Numbered from the stretch's first letter, positions 1-11,100 are shown. The stretch is DNA of 64,000 nucleotides from Cyanobacteria bacterium SZAS-4 (GCA_018266255.1 JAFEAT010000009.1:124001-188000), one strand, 5' to 3'. Made by a program: numbers and translations. Notes: generated from the letters alone by a model not told the origin.

Positions 1-733
1 AAAAATTGACGGCAAATGCGTAAAACCCCTGGAGTTCTAGGAATTTTTTAGTCAGTTTTCTCTCTTTGCCTTTTCCGACCTTGATCACGGCCAATCCAAG
101 ATTGTCATACGTGAGTCTGTTTGGCACTCCGCCAAAGTACACGAATGCTCGCAAGTGCGCTTCTAAAAATGACTCCGTGTTCGCTGCCGGCACGAACATG
201 CAAAATTTCTTGCGTGAATAGTTCAATCGCATCTCGAAACCATACAGCTTTGTGCGCACGCCAGCGACGTCAACGTACGACTCTCCGAAGTCAACTTGCG
301 CATCCATACCTGGAGCAAATTCCAGCGGCAGTGTCGCCGTCTGAAGAGGTTGGTGGCGGATATTCGCCACTAAACTGCGAATAGTACGCTCGGAGCCATC
401 GTACCCATGCTCTTCCACCAATCGCGAAAAAACACGTCTTGCGGTATGCTTTTGCTTGCGGGGTGCGTTTCGGTCTTCCGCTAAGATGTCCCGAACGTGC
501 TCCTCCCACTTGCTCAAAATTGGTTTGCCACGCGGCTTGACTGTTCGGTATCTGGGCGCTTCAGGATTCGCCAGATACTTAGCGACCGTATTGCGTGAAA
601 TTCCAAACTCCCTCGCCAGCCAGCTTTTAGACTTTCCTTGCCTCAGGTGTAAAAGCCGAATTGACACCCACGTGTCTTGATCGATCATTTGCGCCGTCGC
701 TTTTCTAGACCCCGATGTTCGGGGTTTAGACAT
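1..733 (-). CDS. istA: IS21-family transposase IstA, N-terminal part (cut by window edge)
   Basis: This is the DDE transposase of an IS21-type insertion sequence; only the first 244 residues lie in the window and the reading frame runs open off the left edge. Translating the minus strand from the ATG at 731-733 gives a helix-turn-helix at about residues 35-54 (the stretch around SWLAREFGISRNTVAKYL). The first catalytic Asp is in MDAQVDFGE (Asp148) and the second in LTYDNLGLAV (Asp210). This QVDFGE...YDNL pair is characteristic of IstA. The final Glu and the partner ATPase IstB would lie outside the window. Upstream repeats (752-852) match an IS21 end. No frameshift or stop is visible, so the element may be intact. 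Confidence 0.9.
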   Translation of the reverse strand, partial: MSKPRTSGSRKATAQMIDQDTWVSIRLLHLRQGKSKSWLAREFGISRNTVAKYLANPEAPRYRTVKPRGKPILSKWEEHVRDILAEDRNAPRKQKHTARRVFSRLVEEHGYDGSERTIRSLVANIRHQPLQTATLPLEFAPGMDAQVDFGESYVDVAGVRTKLYGFEMRLNYSRKKFCMFVPAANTESFLEAHLRAFVYFGGVPNRLTYDNLGLAVIKVGKGKERKLTKKFLELQGFYAFAVNF

Positions 734-751
734 TATCGGCGGTGCTACCAA

Positions 752-852
752 ACTGCTCAATATTCGATTGCCATTTTCGAAGTATCTGCTCAGTTTTAGT
801 TTGCCATCAACAACCGTAAATGTCCAATCGAGGCAGCTGTCTAATTTTCCAA
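752..852 (-). repeat. Repeated transposase-binding sites at the IS21 end
   Basis: Just upstream of istA there are two similar 21-22 bp direct repeats (752-773 and 786-806, both of the form CTGCTCA...TTGCCA on the plus strand, about 4 mismatches) and a weaker third copy at about 834-852. Several internal repeats at each end are typical of IS21 elements. The exact outer tip of the element was not identified; it probably lies between 850 and 910. Confidence 0.55.
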
Positions 853-989
853 ACGGACCTCTTTGTTGGGAGCACGTCAAATTGGCGTTGACGCATGCAG
901 CTTTCTTGGTAGAAAATCTACCCGAGAGTTCAGTTCACCCCAAGAAATTCAGTTCAACCTAAGAATGTCAACTAAGTGGAGCTCAACCA

Positions 990-1562
990 ATGAAGCGATT
1001 AATATCTTTTCTACTAGTCTCGCATCTGACTTTAAGCGCCTCAGAATCGAAGCCGGTCGGTTCTCAGAGTCCAATTAAACCCAAAGGAGAGTCGCTTGAG
1101 GCTTGTCGAGCACAAGTCTTGAAAAACTCAATCAATGCTGGCTCAAAAGATGTATTACATGGCATATACAGAATAAAAGTGTCAGTTAGAACTTGTATAA
1201 CTCCTCCTAAAATCAGTGTTGATGCGCCCGAATTAAAAAGCGCTATTGAGTCAAAGTGCCGGGAGTCTGGATTGAGCATAGACTCAAAAAGTGGCCCGTT
1301 GACACCTGTGCTCTTAATCGAACTAAAGCCGATGGGCAGCGGAAAGAACGATAAACAATTGGTGTATATCATCCGGCTCCAACTTTTAGAGACGACCATT
1401 TTAGCGAAAGATATGAAAACCAGGGATTTAGCACCTTCTTTTGAGTACGAGTGCCTAGAAGCGATAGGTAATCTACATAAACCTGATGCGGAACTACAAA
1501 AAGACATTTTGGCTAGCGTTGACCGGGTTATTGAAGAGTGGAGGAGGGCTAATCCTCGTTAA
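990..1562 (+). CDS. Hypothetical secreted protein
   Basis: A 190-aa protein that I do not recognise. It starts with a basic-hydrophobic signal peptide (MKRLISFLLVSHLTLSAS), so it is probably exported, and has Cys residues in the mature part that could form disulfides (in EACRAQ, VRTCIT, SKCRES and EYECLE). A GTGGAG sequence lies about 11 nt before the ATG. It is convergent with the giant RHS gene and sits between that gene and the IS21 element. A role as an immunity or partner protein for the RHS protein is possible from position only; nothing in its sequence shows it. Confidence 0.65.
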   Translation: MKRLISFLLVSHLTLSASESKPVGSQSPIKPKGESLEACRAQVLKNSINAGSKDVLHGIYRIKVSVRTCITPPKISVDAPELKSAIESKCRESGLSIDSKSGPLTPVLLIELKPMGSGKNDKQLVYIIRLQLLETTILAKDMKTRDLAPSFEYECLEAIGNLHKPDAELQKDILASVDRVIEEWRRANPR

Positions 1563-1704
1563 AAGGTTGCGGTCCGAGTTTCGAGAGCTACTTAGTCCGC
1601 TGAAGCAGAGGATATGACGAACGTCAGAATCTGTAATTTCGGTGCGGATCAACTGACGCTATCAGTTTTCAAACTCGTTGTCGATGCCTACAGTGTTTGC
1701 GGCT

Positions 1705-4700
1705 CTAACGCCCATTATTGACGACCCAGATGCAAGTCCCATTTGGCTGCGATTCGGCTCGCATTCTCACACCGCTAGCCGTGTATCCTATTATAGTTGT
1801 ATAGATTGTTGGGACACCCGTAGGACTCGTTGTTCCCCTCGTTATTATCGCGCAGTTATTAACTGCAGGACCAAATCTATAGTCGTAGGAGCAAGGGTTC
1901 CCACTTTGGTCCTGTACACAATTACAAGGTATAGGTGTGGTCGTGCTAGGTCTTAGCCCACTTAGATCTGACGTGTCAATTGGACAATTTACGACATAGC
2001 TGTATAGGTTTGGTCCCGCAGCTTCTCCGATTGGATCGCGGTTTATCCATCTACCTAGTTGTGTCGTGTAAGCTCTGAAAAGGGTCAAATTTAGCCCACT
2101 TCGAGAAAGTAAGTAATATCCGACATAGGCAAAATCGGACGCAACCACTTCTGAGAGTTTCGATAGACGACCAAATGGATCAAATGAATATTGTGCTGCA
2201 AAAACTCCACTATTGTCGCTCATTTCTCGAATTGATCCCAAATGATCTAATGAATAGAAATATTTGGTGGTGCTGTTCATTTGACCACGATCAAAGAATT
2301 TTTTGGTCAGCGCACCAGATATATCCCTTTCCTCACAAAACTGGAATGGACGCTTCGCATCATTTGCCCACACTAATTGCTTGGTCGATGTTACCGAACC
2401 TGCGGTCGTTTCCACAATTGAAACATTCCTCGAGAGCCCGTCATAAACGAACGTCGAGAAATTATTCGTCCCCGGATAAGTGATCTTGATCATCCTGTTC
2501 TCGGCGTCCCAAGTGTAGCTGTTCGTACCGTCGCTGGTCATATTGCCGTTGAGGTCGAAAGTCAAATTCGTCGTGCTACCGCTGTTCACGGACATGGCAT
2601 AGCCATTAGTTTTTGTGGTGTTACTTCCGTCGGTCACAACAACAGAGACTGCGTTAATGCCGGCACTCATGTGGGTCGTGTCTTCAAAATTTTCTCCGTA
2701 AGTTAACTTAGCGGGATTGGAATTGATCGTCGCAGATTTAAGAGCTTTATTCGTAAATCCACCGAAACAAGTCTGGCCGCCGGGAGCAAATGAAGTCAGT
2801 TCATTGACATTGTTATAAGCAAATTGCGTAACTCCGACGTTTGGTGCCAGAAAAACTGTTTCAGATGCACCGCCGCTTAGTGATGACGAGTAGGTGGTGG
2901 CGTTCACTGATTGCGATTTTAAATTGAGTACGCTGGAGACACCTGAGGCTGTGATGCCAACGGCTGATAGCGCAGAGTCGCCATTGATTGCAGATGCCAG
3001 CCCGGAAGCTATGTTCGCTGATGTGTTTCCGGATATGACCGTATAAGTTTTTGTGCTCGTGCCACCCGCAAGACCGTCGTCGTTAATTACAATTGAAACG
3101 GTATCGCCCGCAGTGGCGGTTCCTCCGATAGACGCAGTTTGCGTTCCGTTTGTATTGATGCCAACCGTTATGGTTTCTGTGGCTCCGGCGCTCGCTGTAC
3201 CGCGATAACTCGTTGAATTTACGGAGACCGAGTTCACGGTAACGATTGGACCACTAGCACTTGCGCTAACATTGATTGCTTGCAAACTAGAATCAGCATT
3301 TATTGCCGCAGCTAAATTAGCTGCGATTGACGATATCGTATCTCCAGCAAGAACGTTATAGGAGACCGCTTTTGAACCGCCTGAAAGAGCTGCGTCGTAA
3401 ACGACGAGCGTGAGTATGTCAGCGGTCGTTTTGGTTCCTGCGAGCATTACATTACAGGCACCATTTGGACTGAGCCGAAACACGACTGTTTCAGTTGCGT
3501 TCGTACTTAGGGTTTGGGTGTATGTTGTTGTGTTAGATGAAGTTGAAGTGAGTCGAAGCACTTGTCCAGAAACTGTTGACGTCACTCCAAGAGCAGACAA
3601 ATTTGCGTCCGCATTGATGGCGGAAGACAAGCCAGACGCGATCGAGTTGAGAGTATCTCCAGCGAGTACGTTATACGAGACAGATTCGACGCCTCCAGGT
3701 AAGCCTGTGTCGTGCACTACAATTTGAATGGTGTCGCCGGTCGTTTTGCTGCCTCCAATTGCAACTAACTCAACTGTGTTTGCGCCAGTTCCAATTTTGA
3801 TTGTTTCTGTGGCACCGCCTGTGGTTGATTGTGAATAGGTTGTTATATTCGCGGATACGGACTTAATGAAAATGTTGGCACCGTCCGAGATAGCATTCAC
3901 TCCCAACGTTTGCAGGTTTGAATTAGCCGTAATTGCAGCAGCAAGTTGCGCTGACACAGAAGCGAGCGTGTCCCCAGACTGGACCGTATACAACACAGAT
4001 TCTGGAGTCGATAAACCGCTATCGGTCACAGTTAGCGTCAGTCCATCACCGACAGATATTGCTCCGCCAATCTTGACTTGAGTGAAACTGCTGCGCTGAC
4101 TGGCTGTGCGATTAGACGCGGAGTCGTAGCTGTAATAATTTTGGTTGGAATAAGCAGGCGGCAAATTAGTGCTGCCATTTTGTACAGACTTGAGTTGTCC
4201 GGCTAAATCGTAGCTATACTGCCCATTTTGATTGCTGCCATTCTGCTGCTGCTGCCATTGCGTGATTTCTCCGGCCGGATTGTAGCCGTAGCTGAACTGC
4301 GACAGAGCAGTTCCATCACTTTTGAGGTTGCTTATTTGTTGCAAACGCTGATCGCCCTGATTATCGTACCAGCCAAAATTCGTCACCTGACTATTTGGAT
4401 AAGAAATCGACGAGAGCCTGGCGGAGCCTCTGGAATTTCCCGATTGATCGTCAACATAGGAATATCCGAAAGTGCCCAAAGCGTTCGCCTCTGAGGTGAC
4501 TCTGCTCATGGCATCGTAAACCCAAGTGACTGAGTTGTTCGCTCCATCAATGGAACGATTTGTTGTTCTGCCCAGTGCATCGAAAGTGTAAGTGACGGCA
4601 GAGTTCGGAATGACATTATTCGTGACTGACGCCAGCCTGCCACCACCAGTGGTGGGCGAAGCATAGGGGTCCGTTATGTAAGGATTGTAAGAATATGTGT

Positions 4701-7700
4701 AGGTTCCCCAGCCATTTTGGATTGTGGACAAACGATTGTAATTTGCATCGAAAGTGTAGTTTACAGAGGATGTGGCATTGACTGCGTTTGTGTAGCTTTT
4801 CTGGGCAAGAGTATTGTCGATGTTATAGCTGTAGTTAGTCGTCTGACCGAGCGCATCGGTCATCGACTTGAGTCGACTGGTATTGTTTTCATAAACGTAG
4901 TCGATTGTGGTACTGTCCTGGTAGACTTTCTGAATTTTTCTTCCTTCTAAATCGTGGTGCCAGGTCGTGACGTTTCCGGCTGGATCGGTCAGCTTCGCTA
5001 GCGACCCGCAGTTGCACCAGGCATACTGTGTCTTTCTTCCAAGCGGATCTATCTCGTAAGACATCTGCTGCATTGAATTGTAAGAGTCTTGCGTCCAACG
5101 CCCAATGCGATCTTTCGTCAGGATGGCATCAAGTTTGTTCCAAACAGTTTGTTCGGTGGTGCCATCTGGATAGGTTGTGAGAGTCGGCCGATTGAGTGCA
5201 TCGTAAGCAAAGGTGACCGTGTAACCTTCAGAATCAGCACTTGTTTGCAGTCTGCCAAAACTATCATAAGAAAAATTGTGGACGTCCTTGTTTCCAGACA
5301 AAGGTCCCTCAGTCTGTGTCAAGTATCCGCTGCTGTCATAGCTGCGTGTCCAGACACCGCTGTTGGCGTCTGTTGTCTGAGTCAATTCACCAAAGCTGTT
5401 GTAGACAAACTGAGTGCGCTGCCCGGAGCCATCGATGTACAAATTTGGCACATGCTGGTTATTGTTGAACACCAATTTGCCTAACAAATCGTTGTTTCCA
5501 CTGCGCGTCTGCCGCACTTCCAAGAGATCAACATTGTTCGCGGCATACAAATAAGAGAATGTTCGTCCAACAGGATCGATTGATTTGGTGACTTTGCCAA
5601 ATTTGTTGTACTCGTAAAAATAATTCTGTGTGCTGCCATCATCCATCAGACGAGATATTTGAATGGGGTTGTTGCTTGTACCAACGTAATTGCTTCCAGT
5701 TTCACCCTCTGTGACGTAGGTGATTTGGCTTTCCAACGGCGGTTTGACGTAATTTATTACCGGGCTCTCCAAACCGTTACTTGCATCAATTAAAAATTTT
5801 GTTGTCTTACAATGCGTGTAAATTCTATTTTCAGGATCTGATGGATACAAGGTTGTGGCTTCGCGATCCCAAAAATAACTCGATTTAGTTTCATCCAGAA
5901 AATTTTCCAAAACAGATGATGTACCATCCGAAAATGTGAATCGCAATCCTCGCGCAGGAGCGACACCTCCGGCGGGAGTATATTGAAAAAAGGAACTCGT
6001 GCCATACCCAGTAGTGAGGGCTGAAATAAACGAATTTGAATTATCTACCAGAAAGGATGATACGTTCCCAACTACATCAGTAATGGATGTTAAAAATGTG
6101 GTCGAGGAATCGTAAGCGAACGTCGCAACTCTGGAGAACGGGTCCGATATCTGAGTTATTTTATAGTAGCCAACATTTCCGACAATATTAGATGCGTAGG
6201 TAAAAACAGTGGCTTGATTGATTGCATCCGTGATCGATGTAATGCGAAAGTTCGAATCATATTGTATGGCTGCTGAGTTTCCTCTTGGATCAATTACTCG
6301 TGTCATGAAAATGCGACCCGTACCGTCAGGTTGGTCGTAGACCATGACGGAACCGTCGGGAAGTTGACGGTGATATACGCCATTATCCGCAACCGTCAAT
6401 TGAGCTTGTGATGTGAGCGCGGAGGGATATGGATTGGTTACGTTGTCTGGAATAACAAAAGGGTATTGCTCAAAACCACCACCAGGAATGCTGACAGTTA
6501 CATTTTTGGAAGCATCAACAGTTAAATAAGAGATCCAATTCAGAGACCAATCCTGTCCAAAATTTGGAAAGTTGAAATTCGATGGTTGATTAGCGACTAA
6601 ATACGTGTAACGAAGAAAGAATGACATTGCAGGACCAATCGGAGGTGCGTACCCAATTGGTACATCCGACAGAGTCAGTGTTGCATTCATGGTCTGTGCA
6701 TTAGCTGCGACCATGCCTGCTGGCGGTGCTGCCCCAGGAACGCGACTGCACGAACCACCACCGCCGGAGTTATTAGGTGGGGTGCTTACATAAGTGGGAG
6801 GAATTCCCGGTCCGCCAGGCCCACCTCCCGAGTCGTCTCCACCGTTATATCCAGTCCAGCCCCAAAGATATCGAGGATCGGAACCCCACTGATAGCCCGT
6901 TCCCCATGGAGTTGGCGCTGTTATGGGCATGGCGTTGTACGTCCCTGTTGCTGCGCCTCTTCCCCATACTATTTGTGCTTCGTCATCCGAGACATTTTGC
7001 CAGCCTCTTGGAAGAGGTCCTTCTGGTATCAGGAAGTAGCCATCCGATTGTGAATTTATTGCCTTGTCGGAAATCCATAGATTGCCGTTTATGTCAAAAG
7101 TCGGGTCCTTGATTTGATACCGCCCCTGGTGCAGTGCCGTAACCGCGCAAAAGTGACCCACGCCCCAGTGCATTACCGAGGGGACAATTATTGGTGCGTC
7201 TTTGGTCCTTTTCGCAATTTGATAGTGCAAGCCAACTTGATCAGCCCAATCTTTGCATTGTTTTAGATTAGTACCCTTGCTTGTTGAAGCAGCCTTTTCA
7301 ATTATCGGATCTCTACCATTGGTCTTTTTTCCTAGATTTAAAATGTTATTGATTGCGTAAGGTCCACATTTAAACGCATATTCAGGCCTGTGCTGCATTT
7401 TCCACAAACCTTCACGGGCCGACCTTACCTTTTCCTCCATGGAACCAAGAAGCACTCTTCCTTCTACATCGGCAAGATGTTTTTGTAATATGTCGGTTTT
7501 GCCTAACCGTGCTTCGAGAAGCACCAGTTCACCGATCGCCCTGTCCGCAGCTAACTTTTGTGAGTTTCCTGTTTCCGCCTTTGCACTTTCCCATGCTGAT
7601 TGCCAAAACGTAAGTGCATCACTTAAGTAACCGTATTCAAACCGATTTAGTCCTAAATTAAGCTCGAGAGAAGCTCGCCATCTGGAATTCGGAAATGCCT

Positions 7701-8130
7701 CGATAAATTTCGTCAGGTCCGAAACGTCTTCGTGATCTTTTCTTTCCTTGAACGCAACGAGCACTTTTGCCAACGCAACATTTTCGCCAGAGACCGAAGC
7801 AGTTGAGAGAGGCGTCAGCGGTTCTGGAAAAACACGTGCTGTAGCAATTTCGATATCAGATGTGTCGGTTGAAAAATCAAGTTTAGGTGTGATTTTTTGC
7901 AGTTTATGAGTTCCGTGGCGAACAACGATATTATTGCTAGCTTGAGTCGGTGTTTCACCTAAGTCTTTTAGAATCTTTTGCACTGCTGCCGGTATCGGAA
8001 TATCGCAGGCTTTCGCACTCGATTGAGCCATTGTCACTTGCATCGGAGTGGCGCTCGCCATTAGACCGGACAGCAGCCAAACCATGGCAGTGCGAATTTT
8101 GGATTTCTGTGGAACCGAAATAATGTTCAT
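1705..8130 (-). CDS. Giant secreted RHS/YD-repeat protein with N-terminal C39-like peptidase domain
   Basis: A 2141-aa protein. The ATG at 8130 is preferred because it follows an AAGAGAG ribosome site by 6 nt and begins a signal peptide (residues 1-36, ending near MQVTMAQSSA). Order of parts: helical TPR-like region (about 110-235); C39-type papain-like peptidase domain with Cys255 (FKCGPYAIN), His326 (GVGHFCAV) and Asp342 (IKDPTF); Gly-rich linker (about 410-445); RHS shell start; many YD repeats (about 600-1340); four tandem repeats of about 103 aa (1350-1760); more YD repeats; RHS core with RDPIGEAAGPNLYSYV (about 2030) ending near residue 2056. An 86-aa Cys-containing tail of unknown function follows. 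RHS shells typically enclose a C-terminal toxin; the C39 domain could process this protein or its partner. It is co-oriented 20 nt after the LamG giant. Confidence 0.93.
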   Translation of the reverse strand: MNIISVPQKSKIRTAMVWLLSGLMASATPMQVTMAQSSAKACDIPIPAAVQKILKDLGETPTQASNNIVVRHGTHKLQKITPKLDFSTDTSDIEIATARVFPEPLTPLSTASVSGENVALAKVLVAFKERKDHEDVSDLTKFIEAFPNSRWRASLELNLGLNRFEYGYLSDALTFWQSAWESAKAETGNSQKLAADRAIGELVLLEARLGKTDILQKHLADVEGRVLLGSMEEKVRSAREGLWKMQHRPEYAFKCGPYAINNILNLGKKTNGRDPIIEKAASTSKGTNLKQCKDWADQVGLHYQIAKRTKDAPIIVPSVMHWGVGHFCAVTALHQGRYQIKDPTFDINGNLWISDKAINSQSDGYFLIPEGPLPRGWQNVSDDEAQIVWGRGAATGTYNAMPITAPTPWGTGYQWGSDPRYLWGWTGYNGGDDSGGGPGGPGIPPTYVSTPPNNSGGGGSCSRVPGAAPPAGMVAANAQTMNATLTLSDVPIGYAPPIGPAMSFFLRYTYLVANQPSNFNFPNFGQDWSLNWISYLTVDASKNVTVSIPGGGFEQYPFVIPDNVTNPYPSALTSQAQLTVADNGVYHRQLPDGSVMVYDQPDGTGRIFMTRVIDPRGNSAAIQYDSNFRITSITDAINQATVFTYASNIVGNVGYYKITQISDPFSRVATFAYDSSTTFLTSITDVVGNVSSFLVDNSNSFISALTTGYGTSSFFQYTPAGGVAPARGLRFTFSDGTSSVLENFLDETKSSYFWDREATTLYPSDPENRIYTHCKTTKFLIDASNGLESPVINYVKPPLESQITYVTEGETGSNYVGTSNNPIQISRLMDDGSTQNYFYEYNKFGKVTKSIDPVGRTFSYLYAANNVDLLEVRQTRSGNNDLLGKLVFNNNQHVPNLYIDGSGQRTQFVYNSFGELTQTTDANSGVWTRSYDSSGYLTQTEGPLSGNKDVHNFSYDSFGRLQTSADSEGYTVTFAYDALNRPTLTTYPDGTTEQTVWNKLDAILTKDRIGRWTQDSYNSMQQMSYEIDPLGRKTQYAWCNCGSLAKLTDPAGNVTTWHHDLEGRKIQKVYQDSTTIDYVYENNTSRLKSMTDALGQTTNYSYNIDNTLAQKSYTNAVNATSSVNYTFDANYNRLSTIQNGWGTYTYSYNPYITDPYASPTTGGGRLASVTNNVIPNSAVTYTFDALGRTTNRSIDGANNSVTWVYDAMSRVTSEANALGTFGYSYVDDQSGNSRGSARLSSISYPNSQVTNFGWYDNQGDQRLQQISNLKSDGTALSQFSYGYNPAGEITQWQQQQNGSNQNGQYSYDLAGQLKSVQNGSTNLPPAYSNQNYYSYDSASNRTASQRSSFTQVKIGGAISVGDGLTLTVTDSGLSTPESVLYTVQSGDTLASVSAQLAAAITANSNLQTLGVNAISDGANIFIKSVSANITTYSQSTTGGATETIKIGTGANTVELVAIGGSKTTGDTIQIVVHDTGLPGGVESVSYNVLAGDTLNSIASGLSSAINADANLSALGVTSTVSGQVLRLTSTSSNTTTYTQTLSTNATETVVFRLSPNGACNVMLAGTKTTADILTLVVYDAALSGGSKAVSYNVLAGDTISSIAANLAAAINADSSLQAINVSASASGPIVTVNSVSVNSTSYRGTASAGATETITVGINTNGTQTASIGGTATAGDTVSIVINDDGLAGGTSTKTYTVISGNTSANIASGLASAINGDSALSAVGITASGVSSVLNLKSQSVNATTYSSSLSGGASETVFLAPNVGVTQFAYNNVNELTSFAPGGQTCFGGFTNKALKSATINSNPAKLTYGENFEDTTHMSAGINAVSVVVTDGSNTTKTNGYAMSVNSGSTTNLTFDLNGNMTSDGTNSYTWDAENRMIKITYPGTNNFSTFVYDGLSRNVSIVETTAGSVTSTKQLVWANDAKRPFQFCEERDISGALTKKFFDRGQMNSTTKYFYSLDHLGSIREMSDNSGVFAAQYSFDPFGRLSKLSEVVASDFAYVGYYLLSRSGLNLTLFRAYTTQLGRWINRDPIGEAAGPNLYSYVVNCPIDTSDLSGLRPSTTTPIPCNCVQDQSGNPCSYDYRFGPAVNNCAIITRGTTSPTGVPTIYTTIIGYTASGVRMRAESQPNGTCIWVVNNGR
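2845..4080 (-). repeat. Four tandem ~309-bp (103-aa) repeats inside the RHS gene
   Basis: Within the RHS protein, four consecutive units share the pattern IGG...T.GDT..I.V.D.GL.GG...SYNVLAGDT..SIA..LA.AIN.D..L...GV.A...G..V...S.S.N.T.Y......GATET. They interrupt the YD-repeat region and resemble a small beta-rich domain repeated like beads. The units differ clearly at amino-acid level, so the array is not a recent DNA duplication. Confidence 0.8.
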
Positions 8131-8150
8131 GATGATCTCTCTTGATAGAA

Positions 8151-11100
8151 CTATTGGGTTGTGGTCGGTAACTGAAGATTGAGTTGCAATGGCGGACCAC
8201 CTGCTGACGGAGCCGGCCATTGATTGGCATCGAGTGTGAACGTGTTGGATGAGACAGAGCTGGATACGCCACTATCGTTCTGCACTGCGATGGCTTTTAG
8301 CGTTAGTGTGTAATAGACGTTGACGGGACCGGTGTAAAGGGTCGAGGCGGCACTAGGAGTGGTGCCATCAACGGTGTAATAGATTTTGGTATTGTCCTGA
8401 GCCGCTATTGCCACTTGAACAGGTCCAGCGAACGAACCAGTAGCTGGAACGATTGCAGGTGCAGTCGGCGATACTATCGAGAATTGATACTTAGCATTGA
8501 GATAGGCTAGCAGGGCAGCTCTTTCACTGCTGGTCAAACCATGATTGTAGACAAGGATCTCTGCAAAGCCGCCTTTGAACGTCGACGAAGCGTTGTAGTT
8601 CGTGAAGATACTGTTGAGCGAGCGAGTGATGTTATTAGCTGCCGGAAGCGAACCAGATGTGGTCACTCCGTTTCCTTGGATATAGCCCGTTGTGCCACTT
8701 TGCTGCGCTTCAACCAGTTCAAACAAGCTAGAAGGAAGTCCGTTGGTTGCGCTGAGCGTGTGATTCGTTGCTCCGGTGTAGAGGTTAAATGTCGCAGTTG
8801 TCGCGGCACCACTACTTGAGACGCTAACGTTGTCGCTTGTAGCTCCGTTGCCCAAATCAATCAGATAGGCGGGCACCGAACTGTTCAAGGACTTGGTGAC
8901 CAGGAATACGTTGGCACCAGTATTGAAGCCGTGGAATCCAAAAGGCAAACTCAATGTGCCTGTGCTAGGAGGCGGCGAGACCAGATCGTGGTTGAATACT
9001 GCAGGTAGTCCGTTTATTGCATTGGCTGAGAAGAATGGTGCGTTCGCTCCAGGGAGCGCGTGATTGTTATTACCTGAAAGGTCGATCCATTGCGACAGGT
9101 AGTTGAAAGGTGACGAACCTGTTGTTTGCACACCGTAGTCGCTCTTCAACCAGAGTTGCAATCCCGTTTGCGGCACAGACTTGGTTGTGGCATCGATGTC
9201 TATGTACGCGGTGGCAACTGAGCTTGTTGAATAAGTTTGTACAGCAATGGCTTTCAAAGTCGTGCTGCTATCGATAACGACAGGCGCAGTGTACAGAGTC
9301 GAGCTCGTTGTCGGATTGCTACCGTCCGTGGTGTAATAAATGCTTGCACCAGGATCTGCAGTTATCGTCACTGTCTGCGTCGCAGGATAAACACCAGTGC
9401 CAGAACTGAATTGTGGCGGCATTGAGGTGATTGCGTACTTCGCGGCCAGGTAAGATTCAACGTTTGCGCGCTGCGCAGGAGTTATCGCGGTGTTGTAGAT
9501 AAGTACTTCCGCGATTTCTCCACTGAAAAATAGAGCTTTAGCGAAATCTGTTCCGAAATAATTTCCACTTCTGGAGGTGTTCGTGAGGTTGTTGACGAGT
9601 CCTTGACCTCCTTGCACTCCATTTGTGTACAGGAAGGCCGCACCGGTTCCATCGTGCACTGCTTCTACAATTTGATACTGACCTGCTGTTACTCCGCTTG
9701 GCGAAGTCACATGGCTAGCAGTAGAACCGCTGTACGCGTAGAGGTTGGTGCCGTTCGTCGTAGTTTCAGAAAGGTAGAGATTGTTACTTGTTGCACCATT
9801 TCCAAAATCGAAGAAACGAGCATTGTTTACGATCGAAGTAGGTTTGGTGACGATAAACGCGGAGGCACCGGCGGTGAAGTCAGCCAACCCTGCAGGAGAT
9901 TGCAGGAATTGAGTAGAACCGTTAAAGGTAAGAGTCGGTAATCCATTGACTGCGCCTGTAACAAGGGCAGGTCGTTTTGAATTATTCGATTGGCTAGCTG
10001 TATTGCCACTACCGGACATATCCGTCCAGTCCGTGACATTTGAACCAGAGGTTAAAACCCCGAAGTCGGATTTTAACCAAACAGCCATTCCCGTGCGATT
10101 CACATTTGCGGTGGAAGAATCGATTTGGATGAATGAGGATGTGACTGCACTGCTATTTGCTCCATAAGTTGCGATTGCCTGTATCTGCGCAGAGCTACTG
10201 ATCGTGAACGGTACGAAGTACGGAGTAGAACTGGTGGTCGGCGTAGTACCATTAGTGGTGTAATAAACCTGGCTGCCAGTTGGAATCGTGATGGTGACGG
10301 TCTGTGGACCAGCGCTGAAAACTTTGTTGCTCGGACTAATCGATGGTGCCGATGGCGCGGCGTTTATCCCGTATTTGTTTTTCAAGTACGTTTGTACATT
10401 TCCGCGATCAGTTGAACTGAGCGCAGTGTTGTAAACTAGAATCTCCGCAATAGAGCCGCTGAACCAATCGTTGTTGTTACAAGCGGCACCAATAACGTTG
10501 GTACTGCGAGTGACATTGTTTATATTGGTTACTGTTCCGGTGGCAGTTTGTGTTCCGTTTGTAAATAACGTGCCCACGTTGCTGCCGTTTTGAAGATATT
10601 CGAGAACCTGGAATGTACTAGCGGTTAAGCCGGTTGTTGATGACACAATGCTGGAAGTCGAACCGTTGTACGATACCAGCGAACTACCCTTATTGGCGCC
10701 GCTGACAAATTCGCTGACGGTCAAATTGTTGTTGTTTGTTACCCCTGAACCGAAGTCGAGCAGGCGTCTTGCAAGTGTGATCGTGGTCGGGTTTGCAACA
10801 ATGTATATAGTTGCGCCAGCGAATCCGGCCATACCTGATGGAAGCTGCATGTAATCTGAAGTGCCGTCAAAGCTCAAGGCTGGGAAGCCATTGACCGCGT
10901 TGGTGACAAATGTAGGCTGCTTAGTTGAAGTAGCTTGACTGGCGCTATTTCCGAGTCCTGAAAAATCGGTCCAGTTAGTTACGTTCGAACCACTTGTGGT
11001 GACGCCATAATCGGATTTGAGCCAAGTGACCAGCCCTGTTCTTGGCACATTCGCTGTGCTTGTGTCTACTTGTATCGTTATACTTGCGACAGAGCTAGTC

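Noticed and set aside
1064..1507. A 147-codon minus-strand frame opposite the 190-aa secreted protein gene
   Set aside because: The plus-strand frame has a signal peptide and better composition; this one is its mirror.
2845..4080. Tandem repeats considered as a CRISPR array
   Set aside because: Units are about 309 bp, diverged and fully coding; no short direct repeats with spacers exist in the window.
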